Of a stretch of 64,000 bases of DNA, positions 8,009-15,847 are shown in pieces. Origin of the DNA: Rhizobium sp. Root274 (GTDB taxonomy: Bacteria; Pseudomonadota; Alphaproteobacteria; Rhizobiales; Rhizobiaceae); contig NZ_LMJE01000001.1 of the NCBI RefSeq assembly GCF_001429245.1, forward strand, positions 373,186 through 437,185, read 5' to 3'. The notes under the pieces were generated by a model. The model was not told where the DNA came from and did not search any database. It saw only the letters and a program-made list of their open reading frames with translations. Each line of letters begins with the position of its first letter. The stretch's first letter is position 1. A program made the position numbers and the translations under genes.

Positions 8009-9515
8009 GGCACAACGGCTGATCGACAGGCTGGCGCGCCACCCTGCGGAGATCCTGTGGGTCTTTGCGGCCTATTATGTCGTTCAGTTCGCGGTCCGCC
8101 TGTTGCTGCCGCATGGTCTGCGCATCGACGAAGCGCAGCAGGTGCTTCTGTCGCAATGGTTTGCGGCGGGCTACGACGCGCAGCCGCCGCTCTACAATTG
8201 GCTCCAGCAGGCTGTCTTCGCCGTTGTCGGCGACTATCTCGTGGGACTTGCAGCGCTGAAATCGCTGATGCTGCTGGCCGTGATCGCGAGCTATTGGGTT
8301 CTGGCGCGCCTGCTCGTCCGGCAGCCGGCGCTCGCCACCGTGGCAACCCTTGGCTTGTTCTTCATTCCACAGACGTTTTGGCAGGCGCAGCGGGATTTGA
8401 CCCACACCACGGCCACCATGCTGATGGTCAATCTGGTCGTGATCGCGGCCATCGTCACTCTGCGGTCTCCGACGATGCGCAACTATCTTCTGCTCGGCTG
8501 CGCCGCCGGGCTCGGCATGCTGACGAAATACAATTTCGTGCTCGTTCTACCCGCCTTGCTCTTCGCTTGCCTTCTGCAACCGGGCGGACTGCGGCGGCTG
8601 CTCGATCCCAAGATCCTGCTTTCGATCGTGGTTGCAGGGCTGATCGTTCTGCCGCATGTGCTCTGGTTCCTCGACAATATGGGGGTCGCGTCCTCTGTCA
8701 CCGCGGCCCGAATGGCTGAGGATGCGAGCGATACCAATCGGCTTCACCAGATCCTGCTCGGCCTTGGCGAGCTTCTCCAGATGACAATCGTGCTCTGCGC
8801 TCCGGCCATACTCGTCATCGGGCTTCCCTTCGGGCGCAGCGCGGTTTCTTCATGGCGGGCAAGGAGCGGCGAAAGCCGCTTTGTCGGCGCCCTGCTCGCA
8901 GCCATTCTGCTGATCCTCGCGCTGATGATCCTGGTCCTCACCTTCACGACCTTCCGGGACCGCTGGCTGCTTCCCCTCCTCCAGCTGCTGCCGATCTACC
9001 TCGTGCTCAAGCTGGAAGCGCAGGGCGTGGACGCCGAAGCGGGGCTGCGCCGCCTGCTGCCCGTCGCTCTGGTCACCATGGCCCTGATCCCGATCGCAAT
9101 GACGATCGCTGGCCATAAAGGGCGCCCCTCTCACTACCACCAGCCCTATGCCGCGTTTGAGGCGGCTTTCGCCGAGCGCGAGGGCATCACGCTGTCGCTG
9201 ATCGTCGCGCCCGACTGGCTTGCCGCCGGAAACCTGAAGATGCAGTGGCCGAATTCCGCCGTCGTCACCCTGCAGTTTCCCAATCTCACGGCACCCTATG
9301 ACTGGAGCCGCGAGAGGCCGATCGCGCTGATGTGGCGTGGAGAAGAGACGGCTATTCCCGCGCGTCTGCAGGCATGGACAGAGGACAATCTGGATAAAGG
9401 TACCATCACGGCGGAGACGAAAACTGTGAGCCTGCCCTTCACGGGTCACCCTCAGACGCCCGCCCCGGACTTTCACTACGTGTTGATCTACCCTTCAGAA
9501 GAGCGAGGGGCGTGA
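8001..9515 (+). CDS. GT39 (ArnT/PMT-type) membrane glycosyltransferase 2
   Basis: A 504-residue paralogue of the first GT39: the acidic pair (D43-E44 in LRIDEAQQ), QPPLYNWLQQAVF, QRDLTHTTA and LGMLTKYNFV align block by block with its counterpart. The ATG overlaps the GT2 stop region (8001-8008), so both are made from one transcript. About ten membrane helices and a C-terminal periplasmic domain (about residues 365-504) are visible. It is expected to transfer a polyprenyl-phosphate sugar to LPS or another envelope acceptor. Two GT39 copies with one donor synthase suggest two acceptor positions for the same sugar, as known for rhizobial core galacturonic acid residues. It ends 3 bases from the convergent OsmC gene. 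Confidence 0.8.
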   Translation: MHKAQRLIDRLARHPAEILWVFAAYYVVQFAVRLLLPHGLRIDEAQQVLLSQWFAAGYDAQPPLYNWLQQAVFAVVGDYLVGLAALKSLMLLAVIASYWVLARLLVRQPALATVATLGLFFIPQTFWQAQRDLTHTTATMLMVNLVVIAAIVTLRSPTMRNYLLLGCAAGLGMLTKYNFVLVLPALLFACLLQPGGLRRLLDPKILLSIVVAGLIVLPHVLWFLDNMGVASSVTAARMAEDASDTNRLHQILLGLGELLQMTIVLCAPAILVIGLPFGRSAVSSWRARSGESRFVGALLAAILLILALMILVLTFTTFRDRWLLPLLQLLPIYLVLKLEAQGVDAEAGLRRLLPVALVTMALIPIAMTIAGHKGRPSHYHQPYAAFEAAFAEREGITLSLIVAPDWLAAGNLKMQWPNSAVVTLQFPNLTAPYDWSRERPIALMWRGEETAIPARLQAWTEDNLDKGTITAETKTVSLPFTGHPQTPAPDFHYVLIYPSEERGA

Positions 9516-9518
9516 CCT

Positions 9519-9992
9519 TCACGCCTCGATGATCACCGCCTCGCAGCGCACCGGAAAGTTGACCGAATTGGCGATGAAACACTTCTCGTGTGCATCGCCG
9601 TGCAGTTCCAGGGCAAGCTCCGGATAGGTGCCGGCCTTGATCGTCACCCGGGGTTTGAGCACAATCTCGGTGAAGCGGCCGCCGCCATCGCTGTCCATCT
9701 GCATCGTCCCCTCGGCCTGATCCTCATATGCGGTGACGATGACGCCGGAGACGGCACAGAAATGCAAATACCACAGCTTGTGACAGGCAGAGACCGAGGC
9801 GAGCAGCAATTCCTCCGGGTTCCACCGGGCCGGGTCGCCGAGGAAATGCGGATCGGCGGAACCCGCAATGTCCGGCTTACCGGCTGCGGCGATGCGGTGG
9901 TCGCGGCCATAGGCGCGGTAGCCCGAGGTGCCCGAGCCACGGTCGCCCTCCCAGGTGACGGTGAGCCGGTATTCGTGGCGATGCTCTGAGAT
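9519..9992 (-). CDS. OsmC family protein
   Basis: An OsmC/Ohr-fold protein of about 157 residues if translation begins at codon 9990-9992. Core motifs: YRLTVTWEGDRGSGTSGYRAY at the N-terminus, NPEELLLASVSACHKLWYLH with the catalytic-type cysteine, and DAHEKCFIANSVNFPV with the second cysteine. Such enzymes reduce organic peroxides in the cytosol through a Cys-Cys pair. The start is odd: relatives I recall begin with Met at ISEHRHEY, but here that codon is ATC, preceded by GGAG at a good distance; the only conventional in-frame start upstream is TTG at 10076, which adds 28 unlikely residues. It is divergent from padR, sharing the palindrome at 10110-10123. Confidence 0.85.
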   Translation of the reverse strand: MSEHRHEYRLTVTWEGDRGSGTSGYRAYGRDHRIAAAGKPDIAGSADPHFLGDPARWNPEELLLASVSACHKLWYLHFCAVSGVIVTAYEDQAEGTMQMDSDGGGRFTEIVLKPRVTIKAGTYPELALELHGDAHEKCFIANSVNFPVRCEAVIIEA

Positions 9993-10109
9993 TCCAGTCT
10001 CCGCAGATATCTTTTTGAGTCCCTTGGCACGATGATAGGCATCTGGCCTGTGATGTCCAAGCCGATCCTTCGCCAAGAAAAATCAGGCAGCCTCTTGTAT
10101 CGATCGATT

Positions 10110-10123
10110 TAAGATATATCTTA
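10110..10123. promoter_or_regulatory. Perfect 14-bp palindrome, likely PadR operator
   Basis: TAAGATATATCTTA is fully self-complementary. It lies 33 bases before the padR start codon and between the divergent osmC-like and padR genes, where an autoregulatory operator would be expected. Assignment to PadR is by position. Confidence 0.6.
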
Positions 10124-10155
10124 GAGCAACTGAAACAGATTTAAGGAACTCGAAA

Positions 10156-10737
10156 ATGAGACATCACAATTGCGAAGACGGCCGTGGTCGCGGCTTCAGG
10201 GACATGATGGCCATGGCCATGCGTGGCGGTCCCTTCGGTGGCCCCATGGGCGGTGGCCCGCGCGGACGCGGCGAACGTCGCCGGATGTTCGACGGCGGCG
10301 AATTGCGGCTTGTGCTCCTAAAGCTGATCGGCGACCAGCCGCGTCACGGTTATGACCTGATCCGCGAAATCGAAACGCTGTCCGGCGGCGCCTATGCGCC
10401 TTCGCCCGGCGTCGTCTATCCGACCATGACGCTGCTCCTCGACATGGGCCTTGCGGAAGAACAGGCGAGCGAAGGCCCGCGCAAGCTGCTTGCCATCACT
10501 GAGGCGGGTCGTGCCCATCTCGATGAACGCGCCGACGAGGTCGCGGTCGCCATCGGCCGCCTGACGGCACTTGCCCAAGTCAGCGAACGCACCGATGCCG
10601 GCCCGGTGCGCCGCGCCATGGGCAATCTCAAGCAGGCGCTGCATGACTGTCTGTCGCGCGACGGCACGACACGCGAAACACAATTGGAGGTCGCCCGCAT
10701 TCTCGACGAGGCAGTCGGCAAAATCGAAAGGCTTTGA
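10156..10737 (+). CDS. PadR family transcriptional regulator with Gly/His-rich N-terminus
   Basis: 193 residues. Residues 1-45 form a flexible leader: MRHHNC, then Gly-, Arg- and Met-rich sequence. Residues about 48-125 are the PadR winged helix (LRLVLLKLIGDQPRHGYDLI, then SPGVVYPTMTLLLDMGLAEE), and the rest is a dimerising helix. The layout resembles E. coli YqjI, a PadR member with a metal-binding N-terminal extension that represses an iron-siderophore reductase gene. The HHxC motif here could bind metal, but it has far fewer histidines than YqjI. The DUF2218 gene follows after 2 bases, so they form an operon. The palindrome just upstream suggests autorepression. Confidence 0.85.
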   Translation: MRHHNCEDGRGRGFRDMMAMAMRGGPFGGPMGGGPRGRGERRRMFDGGELRLVLLKLIGDQPRHGYDLIREIETLSGGAYAPSPGVVYPTMTLLLDMGLAEEQASEGPRKLLAITEAGRAHLDERADEVAVAIGRLTALAQVSERTDAGPVRRAMGNLKQALHDCLSRDGTTRETQLEVARILDEAVGKIERL

Positions 10738-10739
10738 TT

Positions 10740-11027
10740 ATGGCAAAAACAATCGCGGTCATCCCGACCGAGAGCGGCTGGAAATACCTGCAGCAGCTCT
10801 GCAAACACTGGGCGCATAAGCTTGAGGTGGAACTGACCGAGCAGAAGGGTGTGGTGAAATTCGCCGAAGCCACTGCGGTGATGACGTCCAATGCTGAAGG
10901 CCTGACGGTCAAGATCGAGGCGGCCTCGGCAGACGTCCTGGAGCGAATGAAGGAAGTGGTGTCGAGCCATCTCGACCGCTTCGCCTTCAAGGAGGCACCG
11001 CTTCCCTTCGACTGGACATCCGCCTGA
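10740..11027 (+). CDS. DUF2218 family protein
   Basis: 95 residues from the ATG at 10740 (AAAGG ribosome binding site 8 bases before); a TTG at 10734 inside the padR stop region is less likely. The DUF2218 pattern is clear: SGWKYLQQLCKHWAHK, then an alternating beta region and a C-terminal SSHLDRFAFKE. DUF2218 domains occur alone or fused to siderophore-interacting ferric reductases, so a link to iron or metal handling is reasonable. Two residues (C and H in LCKHWAHK) could be ligands. It is co-transcribed with padR and ends before a strong terminator. Function is inferred. Confidence 0.8.
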   Translation: MAKTIAVIPTESGWKYLQQLCKHWAHKLEVELTEQKGVVKFAEATAVMTSNAEGLTVKIEAASADVLERMKEVVSSHLDRFAFKEAPLPFDWTSA

Positions 11028-11060
11028 TCCTTTCTAGGTGATGGTGAACCGACAGACAGC

Positions 11061-11095
11061 AGACCGGCCTTGCCAAATGACGGCAGGGCCGGTCT
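11061..11095 (+). terminator. Intrinsic terminator after padR-DUF2218
   Basis: AGACCGGCCTTGCC (11061-11074) pairs with GGCAGGGCCGGTCT (11082-11095), 14 bp with one G-U pair and a 7-base loop. No long T run follows, so it may also act as a 3' mRNA stabiliser. Confidence 0.65.
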
Positions 11096-11126
11096 AAGCT
11101 TGTCCGACAACAGGAGGAGTTTGACC

Positions 11127-11903
11127 ATGACCACCACGCTCACGATCCCCGATCTCGCCGGCAAGGCCGTTCTCATCACCGGGGCCTCCAGCGGTATCGG
11201 CGAGGCGCTGGCTCGGGCCTTTGCTGCCCAGGGTGCGTTGGTCGGGCTTCATTACAATTCAAACAGCGAAGCGGCGCATGCGATCGCCCACGACATTGAG
11301 GCAGCCGGCGGCAGCGTCGTGCTGGTCAAGGCTGACGCTGCTTCATCAGAGGCCATGCCCGAGGCCGTCGCCCATGTCGCGAAAACCTTCGGGCGGCTCG
11401 ATGGCGTGATCAACAATGCCGGCAGCATGATCGCGCGCGTGCTCTACGAGGACATGACGGACGCGCAATACGACAAGGTGATGGATGTGAACGCCCGCTC
11501 CGTGCTCTCCACCACCCAGGCCGCGATTGCGCATCTGAAGATCCGTGGTGGTTTCGTCATCAACACGACTTCGGTCGCCGCACGCACCGGCGGCACGGCG
11601 GGTTCCGGCGTCTACGGCTCATCCAAGGCCTTTGTCGGGGCCGTTACAAAGGGCATGGCGCTCGAATTCGGCAAATACAATGTCCGCGTCAACGCGGTCG
11701 CCCCAGGCGTCATCACCACGCCCTTCCAGGACAAATATGCACTTCCCGGCCAGCTCGATCAGGTGGCTGGGAGCGTGCCCTTGAAGCGCACCGGCACGCC
11801 GCAGGATTGCGTCGGCGCCTATCTCTTCCTCGCGTCGGAAAGTCTGTCGGGCTACATTACTGGGCAGACGATCGACGTGAATGGCGGGCAGTTTATGCCG
11901 TGA
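11127..11903 (+). CDS. Short-chain dehydrogenase/reductase (SDR)
   Basis: 258 residues from the ATG at 11127, preceded by GGAGGAG. This is a classical SDR: TGxxxGIG cofactor motif (residues 18-25), NNAG (about 96-99), catalytic Ser149 and YxxxK (Y163, K167), and the C-terminal ITGQTIDVNGGQ. It should catalyse NAD(P)-dependent oxidation or reduction of a hydroxyl/keto group in the cytosol. HYNSNSE after the second beta strand resembles NADPH-preferring FabG-like members. The substrate is unknown. It stands alone after the padR operon terminator; a small opposing gene overlaps its last bases. Confidence 0.9.
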   Translation: MTTTLTIPDLAGKAVLITGASSGIGEALARAFAAQGALVGLHYNSNSEAAHAIAHDIEAAGGSVVLVKADAASSEAMPEAVAHVAKTFGRLDGVINNAGSMIARVLYEDMTDAQYDKVMDVNARSVLSTTQAAIAHLKIRGGFVINTTSVAARTGGTAGSGVYGSSKAFVGAVTKGMALEFGKYNVRVNAVAPGVITTPFQDKYALPGQLDQVAGSVPLKRTGTPQDCVGAYLFLASESLSGYITGQTIDVNGGQFMP

Positions 11904-12102
11904 CCCTGGAGCGTTGGCGCTCGAACCATCGACGCCAGCCGCTCGGTTTATTGACAGCGACTTGAGCCTTGCCCGTTTCGATCGGGTTCAGTCTGGCTGT
12001 TGTCGCCCTGTCCGGCTGCGTCGTTTGGTGGGTGCGCCTGTCAGCCTGTGTCTGCGCGGTTTCGACCAGCGCCTGGATCAGGGCGGCCTCTAGAATGTGC
12101 AT
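11893..12102 (-). CDS. Hypothetical small protein (69 aa)
   Basis: A 69-residue frame with an excellent ribosome binding site (GGAGG, 7 bases before the ATG at 12102). The N-terminus could form an amphipathic helix (ILEAALIQALVETAQTQ), the middle is Thr/Gln/Arg-rich, and the end holds GWRRWFERQRSR, a basic-aromatic patch. There is no signal peptide and I recognise no family. It overlaps the 3' end of the SDR gene by 11 bases tail to tail. The translation signal and balanced composition support it being real, but without conservation it stays tentative. Confidence 0.5.
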   Translation of the reverse strand: MHILEAALIQALVETAQTQADRRTHQTTQPDRATTARLNPIETGKAQVAVNKPSGWRRWFERQRSRVTA

Positions 12103-12191
12103 GTCGTATCCTCCAGCGTGTTTCCCCCCTGGTCGGACACGGCATCAGTCTTTCGACAGTCGAATTTTATTTTTCCTCCGTCCCGCAGGCC

Positions 12192-12218
12192 TGTCGATTT
12201 GCCGGCCCCGGCTTCGAC
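12192..12218 (+). promoter_or_regulatory. Candidate ECF42-type promoter
   Basis: TGTCGA (12192-12197), a 17-base spacer, then CGAC (12215-12218), 48 bases before the first YCII gene. As I recall, ECF42 sigma factors recognise a TGTCGA-type -35 with a short C/G/A-rich -10. The downstream operon encodes such a sigma factor, so self-regulation is likely. Confidence 0.45.
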
Positions 12219-12265
12219 TAGCGGCGATGTCTGCGCTAGGATCGCCAGACGGAATGGAGGAGACG

Positions 12266-12688
12266 ATGAAATTTCTATGTCAGGTTTGGCTCGATGAAAC
12301 CGTGATGCAGGCTGTGAGCGAGGCCGAGCGCCGCGAACTTGACCGGCAGTCGCTGGCTTACGACAAAGAGCTCGCCGAGCGGGGACACCTCGTGCTGGCC
12401 TCGCCGCTCGCAGCGCCGGAGACGGGGCTGACACTCCGGGTTCGAAACGGCGAATTGTCGACCACCGACGGCCCCTTTGCCGAAACGCGTGAACATCTCG
12501 GGGGCTTCCTGCTTCTCGAGACGCGCGACCTTTCGGAAGCGGTGCAGATCGTCGGCCGCGTGCCGATCGCCCGCTATGGCAGCATCGAGGTCCGGGCGCT
12601 TTCGGACATTCCCGTTCATGACGGGCCAGAGGCTGACGAAGGCGTCGGTCGATCTGGCGGAGCCGCTGTTCCCCCGGAGCGGCGCTGA
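12266..12688 (+). CDS. YCII/DGPF-domain protein 1
   Basis: 140 residues from the ATG at 12266 (GGAGG 5 bases before). The fold is the YCII-related alpha-beta domain of DGPF proteins: MKFLCQVWLDE, a central GHLVLASPL and the signature DGPFAETREHLGGFLLLE, then a C-terminal SIEVRAL strand. The family is small and cytosolic, and no member's reaction is firmly known; a His-Asp pair found in YciI-type enzymes is not evident here. It is the first gene of a three-gene operon ending in an ECF42 sigma factor, the typical partner of DGPF proteins. The stop overlaps the start of the next gene (TGATG). Confidence 0.85.
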   Translation: MKFLCQVWLDETVMQAVSEAERRELDRQSLAYDKELAERGHLVLASPLAAPETGLTLRVRNGELSTTDGPFAETREHLGGFLLLETRDLSEAVQIVGRVPIARYGSIEVRALSDIPVHDGPEADEGVGRSGGAAVPPERR

Positions 12689-13050
12689 TGCGCTTCGTCT
12701 GCTTCATTCACACCGACCCGCAGGACATCGCCGCGATCTCGGATGACAATCACCGGCGTATCGTTGCTGAACATTTCGCGTTTGACGAAGCGATCACGGC
12801 GACGGGGCACCACATCGCCTCGGAAGCGCTGGAAGATCCCCATCGTTCGGTCTCCATCCGGCGCTCGGCCAATGGCGCGACGGTGAGCGATGGTCCCTTC
12901 GCCGAAGCGCGCGAGCATATCGGCGGCTTCTACCTGCTTGAAGCCGGCTCTCTGGACGAGGCAATCCGGATCGCCTCCGGCATCCCGTCCCTGCAGCACA
13001 GTTCGGTCGAAATCCGCCCGGTGCGGACACTTGTTCTCGATGGAGAATGA
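12688..13050 (+). CDS. YCII/DGPF-domain protein 2
   Basis: 120 residues, a paralogue of the previous protein: MRFVCFIHTDP, then GHHIASEALEDPH, SDGPFAEAREHIGGFYLLEAG and VEIRPV. Its ATG overlaps the preceding stop by one base, so the two are translationally coupled and may form a heterodimer. Family members are linked by genome context to ECF42 sigma factors; the target reaction is not known. The sigma gene starts 9 bases downstream. Confidence 0.87.
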   Translation: MRFVCFIHTDPQDIAAISDDNHRRIVAEHFAFDEAITATGHHIASEALEDPHRSVSIRRSANGATVSDGPFAEAREHIGGFYLLEAGSLDEAIRIASGIPSLQHSSVEIRPVRTLVLDGE

Positions 13051-13059
13051 GGGAGACCT

Positions 13060-14280
13060 TTGAGCGATCCGGTTACCGAAACGATCGAGGCGACGTACCG
13101 GCAATCGGCACCGCGCATTCGTGCGACCCTGGTCCGCCTGCTCGGCAGTTTCGATCTGGCGGAAGAAGCCCTGCATGACGCCTTCGTGCAGGCAGCCGTC
13201 GACTGGCCGATAAAGGGTTACCCGCGCAACCCGGTAACATGGCTGATCTCGGCCGGACGCTTTCGCACGATCGACCGGCTCAGGCGGCGCGCCCTCATCG
13301 ACCGGCAGCGGGACGATCTTGCCTATCTGGCAGAGATCGAGCAGGGACAAGAGGAGGAGTTTGTGGCGATCGAAGACGACATGCTGAGGCTGGTCTTCAC
13401 CTGCTGCCATCCGGCACTTCCCATGGAAGCCCGCATTGCGATGGCGCTGCGCGAAGTCTGCGGGCTGACCACCGAGGAAATCGCCCGCGCTTTCCTGACA
13501 TTGCCCCCGACGATCGCGCAAAGGATCGTCCGTGCCAAAGCAAGAATTCGTACGCAGCGCATCGCCTATGTCGTGCCGGACCGGCAGGACCTTCCCAAAC
13601 GGCTGGAGGCGGTGCTGGGGGTCGTCTATCTTCTGTTCAACGAGGGGCATGCCCGAGCGGGGGCCGCCGTGCGGCTCTCCGAGGATGCGCTCCATCTCGC
13701 GCGCCTGCTGGTCGATCTCCTGCCTGATCCCGAATGTCTGGGACTGCTGGCCCTGATCCTCATCCAGCATTCACGCCGCAAGACGCGCCTGGATCCCGAT
13801 GGGCAGATCATACTTCTTGCCGATCAGGACCGCAGCCTCTGGGACCGGGCGATGATCGGCGAGGCGGAGACCTTGCTGGAGCGGATCAGGCAGGCCGGCG
13901 AAATCGGCACCTATGGTCTGCAGGCGGCGATCGCCGCGTGTCACGCCCGGGCCGCAACCATGGCCGAAACCGACTGGCCGCGCATCCTCCACCTCTACGA
14001 CCTGCTACAACAGGCAGCACCCTCTCCCGTGGTCGCGCTCAATCGTGCGGTGGCGCTTGCGGAAGTGCATGGCGCGCAGGCGGGGCTGACTGAGGTCGAG
14101 AGGCTGCTGAGCGATCCGGCTATGCAGCGCTACCACGCAACCCACACCGTTGCCGCCGACCTGCAGAGACGGCTGGAGCGGATAGAAGACGCGCGACGCA
14201 GCTACATCACGGCGCGCACCCTTGCCTCGCAACAGCACGAAATCCGCTTTATCGAGGCCCGGCTCAACGAACTCGCGTGA
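13060..14280 (+). CDS. ECF42-family RNA polymerase sigma factor
   Basis: 406 residues from a TTG start at 13060 behind GGGAG. Residues about 15-85 are sigma region 2 (FDLAEEALHDAFVQAAVDW, WLISAGRFRTIDRLRRR), about 120-175 sigma region 4 (ALREVCGLTTEEIARAFL, helix-turn-helix), and about 190-400 a long helical C-terminal extension with TPR-like repeats, starting LGVVYLLFNEGH. This extension defines ECF42; in the studied members it is needed for activity and takes the place of an anti-sigma factor. No anti-sigma gene is present. The operon partners are two DGPF proteins, the usual regulon of this group. The inducing signal is unknown. Confidence 0.92.
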   Translation: MSDPVTETIEATYRQSAPRIRATLVRLLGSFDLAEEALHDAFVQAAVDWPIKGYPRNPVTWLISAGRFRTIDRLRRRALIDRQRDDLAYLAEIEQGQEEEFVAIEDDMLRLVFTCCHPALPMEARIAMALREVCGLTTEEIARAFLTLPPTIAQRIVRAKARIRTQRIAYVVPDRQDLPKRLEAVLGVVYLLFNEGHARAGAAVRLSEDALHLARLLVDLLPDPECLGLLALILIQHSRRKTRLDPDGQIILLADQDRSLWDRAMIGEAETLLERIRQAGEIGTYGLQAAIAACHARAATMAETDWPRILHLYDLLQQAAPSPVVALNRAVALAEVHGAQAGLTEVERLLSDPAMQRYHATHTVAADLQRRLERIEDARRSYITARTLASQQHEIRFIEARLNELA

Positions 14281-15654
14281 TTAACCCTCGCCGCGATTGT
14301 CCTTCAGCCAGTCCAGGCCATTGCGCAGCGTATCGACGGCCTGGTCTATCTCGGCGCGCGAGATGATCAGCGGCGGCGAGAAGAGCATGCGGTCGCCGGT
14401 GGCGCGCAGGACCACGCCGGCATCGACGCATTGGTTGCGCACCGCGGTGCCGGTGTCGTCGGGCTTCTTGAAGCGGCGGCGGGTGGCCTTGTCGGCGGCA
14501 ATCTGCACAGCACCCATCAGGCCGACGCTGACGGCTTCGCCGACTAGTTCATGGTCGGTGAGCGAGGCAAGGGCCTGGGCGAGATAGGGACCGGTGTCGT
14601 CGCGGACGCGTTCGACCAGGCCTTCTTCCTCGATGATGCGGATATTTTCGAGAGCGGCGGCAGCGGCCACGGGGTGACCGGAATAGGTGTAGCCGTGGTA
14701 GAAATCGCCGAGTTCGTTGACCATGACTTCCGCCACGCGATCCGAGACCAGCACGCCGCCGATCGGGAGGTAACCCGACGACAGGCCCTTTGCGATCGGC
14801 GCGAGATCCGGCTCGAAATCGTAATGCTGGTGGCCGAACCACGAGCCGAGGCGGCCGAAGCCGGAGATGACTTCGTCGGCGACGAGCAGGATCTGGTACT
14901 TGGCGCAGATGCGCTTGATTTCCGGCCAATAGGTCGAGGGCGGCACGATGACGCCGCCGGCCCCCTGGATCGGCTCGGCGACGAAGGCTGCGACATTCTC
15001 TTCGCCGAGTTCGAGGATCTTTTCCTCAAGCTCCCGCGCGACTTTCAGGCCGAAATCCTCGGGCGAGAGATCACCGCCTTCGGCATACCAATAGGGCTGG
15101 TTGATGTGGTGGATGCCCTCGATCGGCAAGTTCCCCTGCTCGTGCATCCACTTCATGCCGCCCAGCGAGGCGCCGGCGACCGTCGAGCCGTGATAGGCGT
15201 TTTTGCGGGCAATCACCTGCGTCTTCGTCTCGTGGCCCAGTGCCTTCCAGTAGACGCGCGCCATGCGGAACCAGGTGTCGGAGGCTTCGGAACCGGAATT
15301 CGAGAAGAAGACGCGGTTGATCTTCGGGCCGGTCTTTTCGGCGATCTTCTGGGCCAGCAGCGTGGTCGGTGGCGTCGTGGTGCCGAAGAAGGTGTTGTAG
15401 TAGGGCAGTTCCAGCATCTGGGCATGCACGACATCGGCGATCGACTTGCGGCCATAGCCGACATTGACGCACCAGAGGCCGGCAAAGGCGTCGAGATACT
15501 GCTTACCCGTCGCGTCCCAGATATGAACGCCTTCCGCCCGGGTGATGATCTTGGTGCCGGCCGCGTTCAGCTTCTTCATATCCGAGAAGGGATGAAGGTG
15601 ATGGGCAGCGTCGATGGCACCGAGGTTGGAGACGGCGGAGAGCGGCTTGTTCAT
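14281..15654 (-). CDS. Class III omega-aminotransferase (aspartate aminotransferase family)
   Basis: 457 residues from the ATG at 15654 (a longer frame to 15747 lacks family similarity). This is a fold-type I PLP enzyme: SGSEASDTWFRMARVYW (phosphate loop), AYHGSTVAGASLGG, the ADEVISGFGRLG motif whose aspartate contacts PLP, and the Schiff-base lysine in DLAPIAKGLSSGYLP. It resembles putrescine/GABA/beta-alanine:pyruvate transaminases such as SpuC, moving a terminal amino group of an amine to pyruvate or a similar acceptor. It is divergent from a glutamine-synthetase-like ligase across a 193-base gap, a pairing known from polyamine and monoamine use in rhizobia and pseudomonads. The substrate is inferred. 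Confidence 0.9.
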   Translation of the reverse strand: MNKPLSAVSNLGAIDAAHHLHPFSDMKKLNAAGTKIITRAEGVHIWDATGKQYLDAFAGLWCVNVGYGRKSIADVVHAQMLELPYYNTFFGTTTPPTTLLAQKIAEKTGPKINRVFFSNSGSEASDTWFRMARVYWKALGHETKTQVIARKNAYHGSTVAGASLGGMKWMHEQGNLPIEGIHHINQPYWYAEGGDLSPEDFGLKVARELEEKILELGEENVAAFVAEPIQGAGGVIVPPSTYWPEIKRICAKYQILLVADEVISGFGRLGSWFGHQHYDFEPDLAPIAKGLSSGYLPIGGVLVSDRVAEVMVNELGDFYHGYTYSGHPVAAAAALENIRIIEEEGLVERVRDDTGPYLAQALASLTDHELVGEAVSVGLMGAVQIAADKATRRRFKKPDDTGTAVRNQCVDAGVVLRATGDRMLFSPPLIISRAEIDQAVDTLRNGLDWLKDNRGEG

Positions 15655-15847
15655 GGGTCTGGATCCTTGACCGGGGCGGAAACACCTGCCCACTCGGCCA
15701 AACATGGTCCGCAGAGCCGGCTTGCCCCGCATTGAAAGGCGGAACATTATCGGCTACGAACATGACCTTCCAAAACGCGTTTGGCAAGGCACCGATTGCC
15801 GCGTTCCTCCGGCCAAATCCGCCCTTAAAAGCCAGCGAGAGTTCCCC

